This document shows positions 5,657 to 11,615 of a DNA stretch of 11,615 bases, piece by piece. The stretch spans positions 1 to 11,615 of the forward strand of contig JAZQUV010000038.1 in NCBI GenBank assembly GCA_045631465.1. Direction: 5' to 3'. Source of the DNA: Aphodosoma sp045631465. Its GTDB lineage: Bacteria; Bacteroidota; Bacteroidia; Bacteroidales; Paludibacteraceae. The translations under genes were made by a program, and so were the position numbers. Under the pieces are notes generated by a model, which was not told where the DNA came from, searched no databases, and saw only the letters and a list, made by a program, of their open reading frames with translations. Each line of letters opens with the position of its first letter. Within the stretch, counting starts at the first letter, position 1.

Positions 5657-7444
5657 TTATTCTTCTGAGAAGTGAACGAGCACTTTGCGGTAGGTGTTGA
5701 ATATCTTTGATTTTGATACGAATCCGATGTATTTGTTTTGTTCGTCGACTACGGGAAGATTCCATGCGCCTGTGTTTTCGAATGTGTCCATCACTTTGTC
5801 CATCGGCATATTGACCACGATGCGTGCAGGTGGCATATTCATGAGTTCTTGCACTGTGTAGCGGTCGTAGAGTTCGGGACGGAACATGATGTTGCGCACC
5901 TCGTCGAGCGAAACCACGCCCACGAAACGTTGTGTTTTAGGATTTACAACAGGGAATAGGTTGCGGTGTGATTTAGAGATTACTTTCACCAATTGTCCGA
6001 GCGTTGTTTCGGGAGTAACGATAGAGAGGTCGGTCTCGATTACGTTGTCCATCTTCATGAGGGTGAGCACTGCGCGGTCTTTGTGGTGAGTGAGCAATTC
6101 GCCTTTTTGCGCAAGACGCATAGCATAGAGCGAGTGGCGCTCGAACACGATGATGGTGAGGTAGGCGATGACGGAAGTAATCATGAGAGTCATGAATAGG
6201 TCGTAACCACCTGTGAGTTCGGCAATGAGGAATGTGCCTGTGAGCGGTGCGTGCATTACGCCCGACATAAGACCTGCCATACCGGCAAAGGCAAAGTTTT
6301 GGTGAGGCACCGGAAGACCTACGATATTCAAACCTTCGGCAACAACGAAGCCTGTGATACAGCCAACAAAGAGCGATGGAGCGAAGATACCACCTGTACC
6401 GCCAGCACCATTAGTGGCAGCCGAAGCAAATATTTTGAAGAAAACAATTAGCGATAGATAGAGCACTATAGCCCAAGCATCGAAGCGATAGTTGTAGAGG
6501 AACGATTGGTTGAAGAGGTTGTAGCATTCGCCTGTGAGTAGGGCGTTGATGGTGTCGTAGCCTTCGCCATAGAGAGGAGGGAAGAGGAAGATGAGAACAC
6601 CGAGCATCAAGCCACCAACCAAGATTTTTTTGTATGGCACTTTGAGGCGACGGAAGATGCCTTCGAGCCAATTCATGCCACGAGTGAAGTAGAGCGAGAT
6701 AAGTCCACACACCACGCCGAGCAAAATGAGATAAGGCACGCGGTCGAGGGTGAATGGTGCGTAGTTGTCGAAATGGAACATAACCTCGTTGCCCATAAAG
6801 AGATAAGAGAATGCCGTAGCTGTGACCGAAGCAATGAGCAGAGGCACGATAGAGGTCATGGTGAGGTCCATCAACAATACCTCCATAACGAACGCAACGC
6901 CTGCGATAGGGGCTTTGAAGATGCCACCTACGGCACCTGCAGCACCACAACCCACGAGGAGCATGAGGGTGCGTTGGTCCATTTTGAAAAACTGACCGAG
7001 GTTAGATCCGATAGCAGAACCGGTGAGCACAATAGGCGCTTCGGCTCCGACCGAACCACCAAAACCGATAGTGATACTAGATGCAACTATCGACGACCAA
7101 CAGTTGTGGAGTTTGATGATAGCTTTGTGTTGAGAGATGGCGTAGAGAATTTTGGTTACGCCATGCGAGATGTCGTCTTTGACAACATATTTGACAAATA
7201 GAGTGGCAATGACGATACCCACGGCAGGGAAAGCAAGATACCAATAGTTCAATGAGTCGTTGGCCATCAACGATTTGACGATATCTTGCACAAAGTGGAT
7301 AGAACTTTTGAGAAGGAATGCTGCAAGAGCACATCCAAGACCTGTGATGAAGGCTAGCACAAGCACAAATCGCTTGTCTTTGATATGCTTCTCGCGTAGT
7401 TCTAATATTTTTTGATATATATTATCGAGATTAGGAATAGTCAT
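5657..7444 (-). CDS. ClC-family chloride channel/transporter with two CBS domains
   Basis: Inner-membrane anion channel or exchanger of 595 residues: a ClC membrane core (about 20-445) then two CBS domains (about 462-522 and 530-590) that usually bind adenine nucleotides. ClC signatures are present: GSVGAEAP (130-137) with gating Glu135, GGIFAPSLFVG (351-361), MHAPLTG (398-404) and SLYAMRLAQKGE with the ion-coordinating Tyr440. Arg of the usual GREGP motif is Ala here. The position matching the internal proton glutamate of E. coli ClcA (Glu203) is Val189 in AFVMEVLL, the residue found in eukaryotic ClC channels. This hints at channel-like or altered coupling, but is not proof. ISHGVTKI (92-99) replaces GSGIPEI. 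A strong Bacteroidetes promoter lies about 20 nt upstream of the leader, so the gene starts its own transcript. Confidence 0.95.
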   Translation of the reverse strand: MTIPNLDNIYQKILELREKHIKDKRFVLVLAFITGLGCALAAFLLKSSIHFVQDIVKSLMANDSLNYWYLAFPAVGIVIATLFVKYVVKDDISHGVTKILYAISQHKAIIKLHNCWSSIVASSITIGFGGSVGAEAPIVLTGSAIGSNLGQFFKMDQRTLMLLVGCGAAGAVGGIFKAPIAGVAFVMEVLLMDLTMTSIVPLLIASVTATAFSYLFMGNEVMFHFDNYAPFTLDRVPYLILLGVVCGLISLYFTRGMNWLEGIFRRLKVPYKKILVGGLMLGVLIFLFPPLYGEGYDTINALLTGECYNLFNQSFLYNYRFDAWAIVLYLSLIVFFKIFASAATNGAGGTGGIFAPSLFVGCITGFVVAEGLNIVGLPVPHQNFAFAGMAGLMSGVMHAPLTGTFLIAELTGGYDLFMTLMITSVIAYLTIIVFERHSLYAMRLAQKGELLTHHKDRAVLTLMKMDNVIETDLSIVTPETTLGQLVKVISKSHRNLFPVVNPKTQRFVGVVSLDEVRNIMFRPELYDRYTVQELMNMPPARIVVNMPMDKVMDTFENTGAWNLPVVDEQNKYIGFVSKSKIFNTYRKVLVHFSEE

Positions 7445-7470
7445 TTTTTATAGATAATGTAATTAACACG

Positions 7471-7502
7471 CAAAGGTAGCATTTTTTTTATAAAGTAGCA
7501 AA
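7471..7502 (-). promoter_or_regulatory. Bacteroidetes-type promoter of the ClC gene
   Basis: On the minus strand TTTG (7499-7502) and TACCTTTG (7471-7478) are separated by 20 nt, a full match to the Bacteroidetes primary-sigma consensus TTTG(19-21)TAnnTTTG. Transcription should start near 7464, leaving a leader of about 20 nt before the ATG at 7444. Confidence 0.85.
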
Positions 7503-7543
7503 TTATTTTGCATATTTTTTATCCTAATCTATACTATTATTTA

Positions 7544-7849
7544 TTATTTTTCGGGTGTAGAGTCGTAATTCCTTTTAGGATTTTTTGGAAACCAACCTCG
7601 TTTAACTCGTTTTTCTTGTTCGAATAGTTCGAGAATCGACCAAAAACAAGAGAAAGATATTACTCCGAAAATCACAGAGAGATAGATGTTTTCGACGAGA
7701 AGAGAGGCAATTAGTGTTATAACTCCAGCTGATGCAAAGGCCCACCAGCAACGAGTGCCAAAATAGTATTCGCCTTTGATGACTAAGGGGTGGAATAGTC
7801 CGATGCAGATGAAAGAGACTAAACCGAGTATTATTCCTGAAAAATTCAT
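7544..7849 (-). CDS. DUF4491 family small membrane protein
   Basis: The 101-residue protein MNFSGIILGLVSFICIGLFHP... matches the Bacteroidales DUF4491 family. It has three hydrophobic segments (about 4-20, 38-52 and 56-73), then the conserved ELFEQEKRVKRGWFPKNPKR tail, probably cytoplasmic. The HPLVIKGEYYFGTRCWW segment between the first two helices is the most characteristic part. The function of the family is unknown. The frame is open further upstream to 8131, but that part overlaps the beta-barrel gene in another frame and is not family sequence, so I start at 7849. It begins 11 nt after the stop of the beta-barrel gene and is surely in its operon. Confidence 0.88.
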   Translation of the reverse strand: MNFSGIILGLVSFICIGLFHPLVIKGEYYFGTRCWWAFASAGVITLIASLLVENIYLSVIFGVISFSCFWSILELFEQEKRVKRGWFPKNPKRNYDSTPEK

Positions 7850-7860
7850 AGTAGATGTAA

Positions 7861-8496
7861 TTAATGACAGAACATAAAGCCAACGTATAGACGAGGGCCA
7901 GTTGGTAAGAGTATTGATTTTTGAGCAAAAGCCATTACCCAATCTAGGCGGAAAGTGAAGTGGATACGTTGGGTTAAGCACACATCGATACCAGCATATG
8001 GGCCAATGTAGAAGAAGCTCTGTTTGTTGAGGATAGTGTAGTTTTCGGGGCTCCAATCGTCTTGATTGCCATCGACTACCATAAGCGAGTGCATAGCTCC
8101 ACCACCAATAGAGCCTCCGATGTAGGGCCATATTTTATTGCCACGCCAACAAGCGTCGGCCAATAGGCCTCCCCATCCTGTGCGGATATAACTGCCTGGT
8201 TGCAAGGTGTTGTGCTTATTGGTGAAGTTGCTATTCATCGTAGATACAAAACCTTCGCAACCAACGCGTAGATGTTTTTTAAGGTTGATGCGGAGAGAAC
8301 CACCAATGCCATAGGTGAGACCTTGAGAAGAGATAGATTCGCCAGAAGGGAGGGTAGCATTAGGATTCTCGCCAAATAGGCCACCAGCGTGCACCATCAT
8401 ACCTCCACTATAGCCTTGAAATATAGAGGTTGAGTCGTTTTTTGCAAACAGAGTTGCACTAAAAATGAGTAATAAAAAAAATAATCTTTGTCGCAT
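7861..8496 (-). CDS. Secreted, probable outer-membrane beta-barrel protein
   Basis: The 211-residue protein has a clear signal peptide (MRQRLFFLLLIFSATLFA, cleavage near residue 18). The rest is built from alternating polar and aromatic/glycine-rich segments: LTYGIGGSLRINLKKHLRVGCEGFVSTMN, YIGGSIGGGAMHSLM, FFYIGPYAGIDVCLTQRIHFTFRLDWVMAF and RLYVGFMF. These look like transmembrane beta strands of a small (probably eight-stranded) outer-membrane barrel. The last residue is His rather than the usual terminal Phe, although Phe lies two residues earlier. No more precise family is recognised. It is transcribed from the promoter at 8522-8529, with DUF4491 next in the operon. Just upstream is a direct-repeat motif likely bound by a PhoB-type regulator. 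Confidence 0.8.
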   Translation of the reverse strand: MRQRLFFLLLIFSATLFAKNDSTSIFQGYSGGMMVHAGGLFGENPNATLPSGESISSQGLTYGIGGSLRINLKKHLRVGCEGFVSTMNSNFTNKHNTLQPGSYIRTGWGGLLADACWRGNKIWPYIGGSIGGGAMHSLMVVDGNQDDWSPENYTILNKQSFFYIGPYAGIDVCLTQRIHFTFRLDWVMAFAQKSILLPTGPRLYVGFMFCH

Positions 8497-8521
8497 ATTG
8501 TTTGTTTTTGAAATTTTGCGA

Positions 8522-8529
8522 CAAAGATA
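8522..8529 (-). promoter_or_regulatory. -7 box of the beta-barrel operon
   Basis: TATCTTTG on the minus strand is a full match to TAnnTTTG and sits about 26 nt before the start codon at 8496, leaving a leader of about 20 nt. The -33 position (8550-8553) reads AAGT, not TTTG, so the promoter lacks one of its two boxes. That spot is occupied by the repeats at 8539-8571, which suggests activator-dependent expression. Confidence 0.7.
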
Positions 8530-8538
8530 TTGCTTTTT

Positions 8539-8571
8539 GATTTAAGTTTACTTAAATCTAACTTAAATAAT
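8539..8571 (-). promoter_or_regulatory. Putative operator: inverted and 11-bp direct repeats
   Basis: Three half-sites are present: GATTTAAGT (8539-8547), its perfect inverse ACTTAAATC (8550-8558) and a further ACTTAAAT (8561-8568). The last two are direct repeats 11 bp apart, about one helical turn and the spacing used by PhoB/OmpR-type dimers. The block covers the -33 region of the beta-barrel promoter and ends at the stop codon of a PhoB-type regulator gene. Stems are too AT-rich and the centre too short (2 nt) for a terminator. Confidence 0.6.
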
Positions 8572-9167
8572 TATTCGTTGATAGGTATTCGGAGTTCGTT
8601 GATAGTGCCGTTTATATCCAATATGAGTGAGAAATGTGTGCAGCTCAGATGTGATTTTATGCAGATAATGCCCGGTTGTGAGGTTGGTAGAAGCACATTG
8701 AGTATGCCGTCGAGCATTTGATGTAGGTCTTTAGGCGATAGGGTGATTTCGCTGACAAATGGGTCGAGATGCAGATGGGGAATAAGTTGTTTTGCGTTGA
8801 AATCTGCTTCGTGTGCCTTAATCCATTGAATGGTAAAATCTTGAATATTTAGGCTATATGATTGTTTTTTAGGCGTAGTGTGCAGTATGACGCCAATATT
8901 GCGGATAGATTCTATGGGATGTTTGCGTTCGAAGCCTAACTTGCGACGCAATGAGTGTAGGTGTACGTCGATGGTGCCTGTGTCGTACTGAAATCGCTGA
9001 CCCCATACATTATCTAAAATATCTTCTCGCGTGCATAGTTTGTCGGCGTGTTGGGCAAGATAGAGCAATAGTTCGAATTCGATATGAGTTAATTTTATAG
9101 GTTTGCCATCTTGTGTTATTTTGTGCGATGTGGTGTCGATTAAAGTATTTAAGATGCTGTATGTCAT
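8571..9167 (-). CDS. Orphan PhoB/OmpR-type winged-helix regulator, no receiver domain
   Basis: Residues 5-95 match the C-terminal DNA-binding domain of OmpR/PhoB response regulators: DGKPIKLTHIEFELLLYLAQHADKLCTREDILDNVWG, then TIDVHLHSLRRKLG, the recognition helix region. The usual end (RGVGY) reads RNIGVIL. There is no phosphoacceptor receiver domain in front, because the protein starts directly at the DNA-binding domain. Residues about 125-195 resemble the end of a histidine-kinase ATPase domain: SPKDLHQMLDGILNVLL at the N-box position, then PGIICIKS and HFSLILDINGTI at the G1-like position. The N-box Asn-Ala pair and the DxGxG motif are degraded, so it should not bind ATP normally. The gene overlaps MATE by 4 nt (ATGA) and is translationally coupled to it. 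It probably controls the adjacent beta-barrel promoter, by inference only. Confidence 0.82.
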   Translation of the reverse strand: MTYSILNTLIDTTSHKITQDGKPIKLTHIEFELLLYLAQHADKLCTREDILDNVWGQRFQYDTGTIDVHLHSLRRKLGFERKHPIESIRNIGVILHTTPKKQSYSLNIQDFTIQWIKAHEADFNAKQLIPHLHLDPFVSEITLSPKDLHQMLDGILNVLLPTSQPGIICIKSHLSCTHFSLILDINGTINELRIPINE

Positions 9168-10522
9168 AGTTTTTTCAGATGTAAAGATAGTATTACAATA
9201 GCTATTGCTGCCGATATTATGTTAGATGCGGGTTGTGCCATCCAGGTGCCTGTGAGTCCCCATATAGGTGGGAATAGCAAAATGAATGGTATGAGTAGTA
9301 AGATTTGACGCGAAAGAGATAGGAATATAGAGACACCAGCACGCCCGATGCTTTGGAAATAGTTGGTCACAATGATATGAAAACCAACCACAAAGAATGT
9401 AGATGCATATATCGACAATCCACTTGCGGTGATGTTGATGAGATTGGAGTCGATAGTAAACATACGGGCTATATAATGAGGGAATATCAAAGCTATTATA
9501 CAACCCAATGAGGTTATAGTGGTGGCGATAGAAACGCAATATTTTAGCGTTGTTTTTACGCGATTATAGAGTCCAGCGCCACAATTGTAGCCAATGATAG
9601 GTTGCATACCTTGTGCCATACCTACGATGGCCATTACGATGAGTGATGTGAATGAGGTAATGATGCCAAATGCCCCAATAGCAAGGTCACCTCCATGGTT
9701 TTGTAGAGTGTGATTCATTAGCACATTAACCAATGAAGTGGCTGTGTGGAGTAGGAATGACGAGAGACCTATGCTAAGAATTGAGAATTGAGAATTGAGA
9801 ATTGAGAATCGAAGGTCTTTGAGTCTTTGACGGGAAAAGCGAGAGATGTTAAATGTTAGCTTTCTGAAACTGAGTAGATTGTCCTTGCGGAAGAAGAAGT
9901 GCATAATCCATGCACAAGAGATGAACATTGACACAACTGTGGCATAGGCGGCACCACGAATGCCGAGGTTGAATGTGAAGATGAAAAGAGGGTCGAGAAG
10001 TATGTTGAGTGCAGCTCCAAGTATGAGGGTATTCATGGCTCGCAAGGGTTGTCCTGATGCGCGCATTATGTTGGTGTAGGCATAACTCAACGAAGTGAAT
10101 ATATGTCCTGGAATTATAATTTTTAGATATTCGCTAGCGTAGGGTAGAGTCTGTTCTGAGGCTCCAAAAGCATAGAGTATAGGTTCGAGGAAAATGAAAG
10201 TTAACGAGCTGACTACTATGTAGAAGAGGAGAGAGAGGGCGAGTGTGTTGGGGAGTATTGCATTGGCTTCGCGTGTGTTGCGATTGCCGAGTAGGAGCGA
10301 TACGCGAGCGGCAGCTCCATGGCCTACGAGCATACCAAATGCTCCGAGTAGGTTCATTATAGGGAACGTAAGAGCTAGACCCGAAATGGCTAAGGCACCA
10401 ACACCCTGACCGATATAGATTCGGTCGATGATGTTATAGAGCGCATTGACCAATGTGCCTATCAACGATGGTAGCGAGTAGTACCATAGAAGTTTTGATA
10501 TTGGGCTCTCTCCTAATTTCAT
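9164..10522 (-). CDS. MATE family multidrug/cation antiporter
   Basis: Inner-membrane efflux protein of 452 residues with the two six-helix halves of the MatE family. The N-terminal signature is clear (SLPSLIGTLVNALYNIIDRIYIGQGVGALAISGLALTFPIMNLLGA), as are GHGAAARVSLLLGN (67-80) and, in the second half, GMAQGMQPIIGYNCGAG (301-317). Substrates of such proteins are drugs, dyes or metabolites expelled against Na+ or H+; the actual substrate cannot be told. Residues 229-249 in the linker between the halves (FSRQRLKDLRFSILNSQFSIL) are encoded by a 63-bp repeat insertion and duplicate the normal LKDILSIGL-like start of helix 7. Apart from this the length is normal. The gene leads an operon with the winged-helix gene. 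No convincing promoter is seen, only an odd palindrome at 10553-10567. Confidence 0.93.
   Translation of the reverse strand: MKLGESPISKLLWYYSLPSLIGTLVNALYNIIDRIYIGQGVGALAISGLALTFPIMNLLGAFGMLVGHGAAARVSLLLGNRNTREANAILPNTLALSLLFYIVVSSLTFIFLEPILYAFGASEQTLPYASEYLKIIIPGHIFTSLSYAYTNIMRASGQPLRAMNTLILGAALNILLDPLFIFTFNLGIRGAAYATVVSMFISCAWIMHFFFRKDNLLSFRKLTFNISRFSRQRLKDLRFSILNSQFSILSIGLSSFLLHTATSLVNVLMNHTLQNHGGDLAIGAFGIITSFTSLIVMAIVGMAQGMQPIIGYNCGAGLYNRVKTTLKYCVSIATTITSLGCIIALIFPHYIARMFTIDSNLINITASGLSIYASTFFVVGFHIIVTNYFQSIGRAGVSIFLSLSRQILLLIPFILLFPPIWGLTGTWMAQPASNIISAAIAIVILSLHLKKL
9777..9839 (-). repeat. In-frame heptamer array plus core inside the MATE gene
   Basis: Five 7-bp units (AGAATTG four times, then AGAATCG; 9777-9811) are followed by the core AAGGTCTTTGAGTCTTTGAC then GGGAAAAG (9812-9839). 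The total is 63 bp, exactly 21 codons, so the frame is kept. The core matches 5571-5598 outside any gene. Because the unit is 7 bp, one unit more or fewer shifts the frame. In both other frames a TAG follows at once (9774-9776 and 9769-9771). Confidence 0.85.
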
Positions 10523-10552
10523 TTTTTTTGATTTTTAGACAGGAGGACAAGA

Positions 10553-10567
10553 TAACAAAATTTGTTA
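10553..10567. promoter_or_regulatory. Palindrome upstream of the MATE gene
   Basis: TAACAAA and TTTGTTA flank a single A, a 15-bp palindrome about 30 nt before the MATE start. Such a tight palindrome suits a protein-binding site better than a hairpin. The adjacent GACAAGATAACAAAA resembles the leader motifs at 3744-3766 and 5145-5167. There is no independent support for function. Confidence 0.3.
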
Positions 10568-10593
10568 AAATGTATTTTTTTTGTTGTAAGGAT

Positions 10594-11427
10594 TTATCTA
10601 TATTCGATACCTTTGAGGGATAGTCCCATATTTATAGGTATGGATTCGAGTTCGTTCATTATACCTTTGCGAGTATAGGAACTTTTAAGGTATAATGGGA
10701 AATAGATAGAGTTATGTTGTTCGTTTTCGATATTTGAATTGTCGTAGTCTACGAACATTATTGATACGAAATACGTTCCGGGTTGAATAATGACGTTTTC
10801 GGTTACTTCAATTTTTACTTCTTGTTTGTCGGAATTTACTGGGATGTCGAAATAGATGGGTTTGCAAAGTGTATTGGTAAATTCGCCAGTTGCTTCATTT
10901 TGTCTGTATATATTTACGCTGAATTTTGCGCCTAATATGTTGTTTGAACGTACGTTGAATGATATTTCTTGTAGTTCAAATATTCTTTTTGTTTCTACCA
11001 TTGAGCCAACTTCAAAGCCTTTATGTGCAATGGTTAGCATAGTTTCTCCTCCTGCTATGTTCATTCCTTTATTTGCAAATAGAGCTTTTTTTCTTTTGCC
11101 ATTATAGACAACCATTTCGTCAAGTTGTTTTGTTTGCATGACGATGTTGTTGGTTGTGTTTAGACATTCAGTTATAGGAATTTGTTTTTCTTGATAAGAT
11201 ACATGTCGGATGACTAATGTGTCTGAAATCTCAATCTCTACATTTAGAGTAAATACACCATTAGTGTCGCTTAATGTGCCTATTTTTTTAGAGGGAATAC
11301 CTATAGTTGCATATTCAATGGCTTCGCCGTTTTCGTTTACTATTTTGTTTGTGATGCTTATTTTGGATTGGGCATTTGTTGTTATTAGAACAAATAGTAA
11401 TAGTAATAAAGATGATGCTTTTTTCAT
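10594..11427 (-). CDS. Secreted protein with CarboxypepD_reg-like domain
   Basis: The 277-residue protein has a signal peptide (MKKASSLLLLLFVLITTNAQ). A carboxypeptidase-regulatory-like beta-sandwich follows at about 22-100: ISITNKIVNENGEAIEYATIGIPSKKIGTLSDTNGVFTLNV, then LVIRHVSYQEKQIPI. This domain usually begins TonB-dependent receptors, and LDEMVVYNG (102-110) resembles the segment just before their plug. Here, however, a ~165-residue unknown beta-rich region takes the place of plug and barrel, with FSVNIYRQN and PGTYFVSIMFVDYDN. It is probably a cell-surface or periplasmic protein of unknown role. The frame is open to 11508, but the first 27 codons translate a repeat and intergenic DNA, so I start at 11427, where the signal peptide begins. 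The gene looks more AT-rich than valS or clc, which may mean recent transfer. Confidence 0.82.
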   Translation of the reverse strand: MKKASSLLLLLFVLITTNAQSKISITNKIVNENGEAIEYATIGIPSKKIGTLSDTNGVFTLNVEIEISDTLVIRHVSYQEKQIPITECLNTTNNIVMQTKQLDEMVVYNGKRKKALFANKGMNIAGGETMLTIAHKGFEVGSMVETKRIFELQEISFNVRSNNILGAKFSVNIYRQNEATGEFTNTLCKPIYFDIPVNSDKQEVKIEVTENVIIQPGTYFVSIMFVDYDNSNIENEQHNSIYFPLYLKSSYTRKGIMNELESIPINMGLSLKGIEYR

Positions 11428-11481
11428 GATTAGGTGGTGTTTTAGTTGAAGAACTTTTGGTTGTTTTATTCGCCCCCCGTT

Positions 11482-11513
11482 GGGTAGGGTGCTCAAAATA
11501 TAGGTCAAAAAAA
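11482..11513 (-). repeat. 32-bp repeat, right copy of an inverted pair
   Basis: Exact reverse complement of 221-252. It lies 55 nt upstream of the CarboxypepD_reg-like gene, and its T-run supplies the TGA stop of the partial gene to the right. The near -7 box it carries (TATATTTTG on the minus strand) would face the CarboxypepD_reg-like gene, but no -33 box is visible. Confidence 0.75.
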
Positions 11514-11615
11514 AGAGCCAGTAGATAATGCTTTAATTCGTTTGCAAACTAGATTTTGAGGTAAATTATTTTTTGACCATTCATTTAATTGTTTCTTTTT
11601 TATATTTTCGATGCG
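11505..11615 (-). CDS. C-terminal tail of an unidentified gene (partial)
   Basis: From the window edge one minus-strand frame is open for 36 codons and ends in TGA inside the 32-bp repeat. It reads RIENIKKKQLNEWSKNNLPQ... and ends KRIKALSTGSFF. The mix of Lys, Glu, Asn and Leu with a Trp and a Pro looks like real helical protein rather than random AT-rich translation. I do not recognise the family. The rest of the gene lies outside the window, so this is tentative. Confidence 0.45.
   Translation of the reverse strand, partial: RIENIKKKQLNEWSKNNLPQNLVCKRIKALSTGSFF

Noticed and set aside
7850..8131. Upstream extension of the DUF4491 frame to a 195-residue protein
   Set aside because: The extra part overlaps the beta-barrel gene out of frame; the family begins at the Met at 7849.
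221..11513. Composite transposon bounded by the 32-bp inverted repeats
   Set aside because: No transposase or integrase is present and the interior holds housekeeping genes such as valS and ybaK.
1..11615. tRNA or rRNA genes
   Set aside because: I looked for cloverleaf signatures and rRNA segments in the gaps and saw none; the hairpin cluster at 253-450 lacks tRNA arms.

Overview
The window reads as chromosomal DNA of a member of the Bacteroidales. The evidence is Bacteroidetes-type promoters (TTTG, about 20 nt, TAnnTTTG; best example upstream of the chloride channel gene), A-rich leaders without clear Shine-Dalgarno sequences, a DUF4491 protein, a small 'VFGEGVKAGELN' membrane protein typical of this order, and a CarboxypepD_reg-like surface protein. 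I cannot name genus or species. Every gene I can support lies on the minus strand, so transcription runs from high to low coordinates.

Right to left: the C-terminal tail of an unidentified gene enters at 11615. It is followed by a secreted CarboxypepD_reg-like protein (10594-11427) and a MATE transporter (9164-10522) overlapping by 4 nt an orphan PhoB-type winged-helix regulator that lacks a receiver domain (8571-9167). Next come a secreted beta-barrel-like protein (7861-8496) and DUF4491 (7544-7849). The chloride channel gene with tandem CBS domains (5657-7444) has its own promoter. Then follow a 94-residue unknown protein, YbaK/EbsC Cys-tRNA(Pro) deacylase, a cysteine-rich CWC protein, a small membrane protein, and valyl-tRNA synthetase (592-3213), closed by a strong intrinsic terminator (534-573). 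No gene is supported in 1-533.

The most unusual content is non-coding. Several gene boundaries are filled with 7-bp tandem arrays, often paired as inverted arrays around a shared core (3220-3355, 5533-5648), with a simpler array at 4644-4664. The same array-plus-core is embedded, exactly 63 bp and in frame, in the MATE gene (9777-9839). There, gain or loss of a single 7-bp unit would run into a stop codon, so the transporter may be phase variable. Other repeats are an 84-bp-spaced motif (1-202), a hairpin cluster (253-450), a 32-bp perfect repeat present inverted near both ends of the window, and a composite repeat region (4178-4632) whose tandem copies carry a hairpin with compensatory changes.

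A possible regulatory circuit links the middle genes. The winged-helix regulator gene ends three bases from a motif made of 11-bp direct repeats plus an inverted half-site, placed at the -33 position of the beta-barrel gene promoter, which lacks a normal -33 box. The regulator's C-terminal half looks like a degenerate histidine-kinase ATPase fold. These functional links are inferences from position and motif type.
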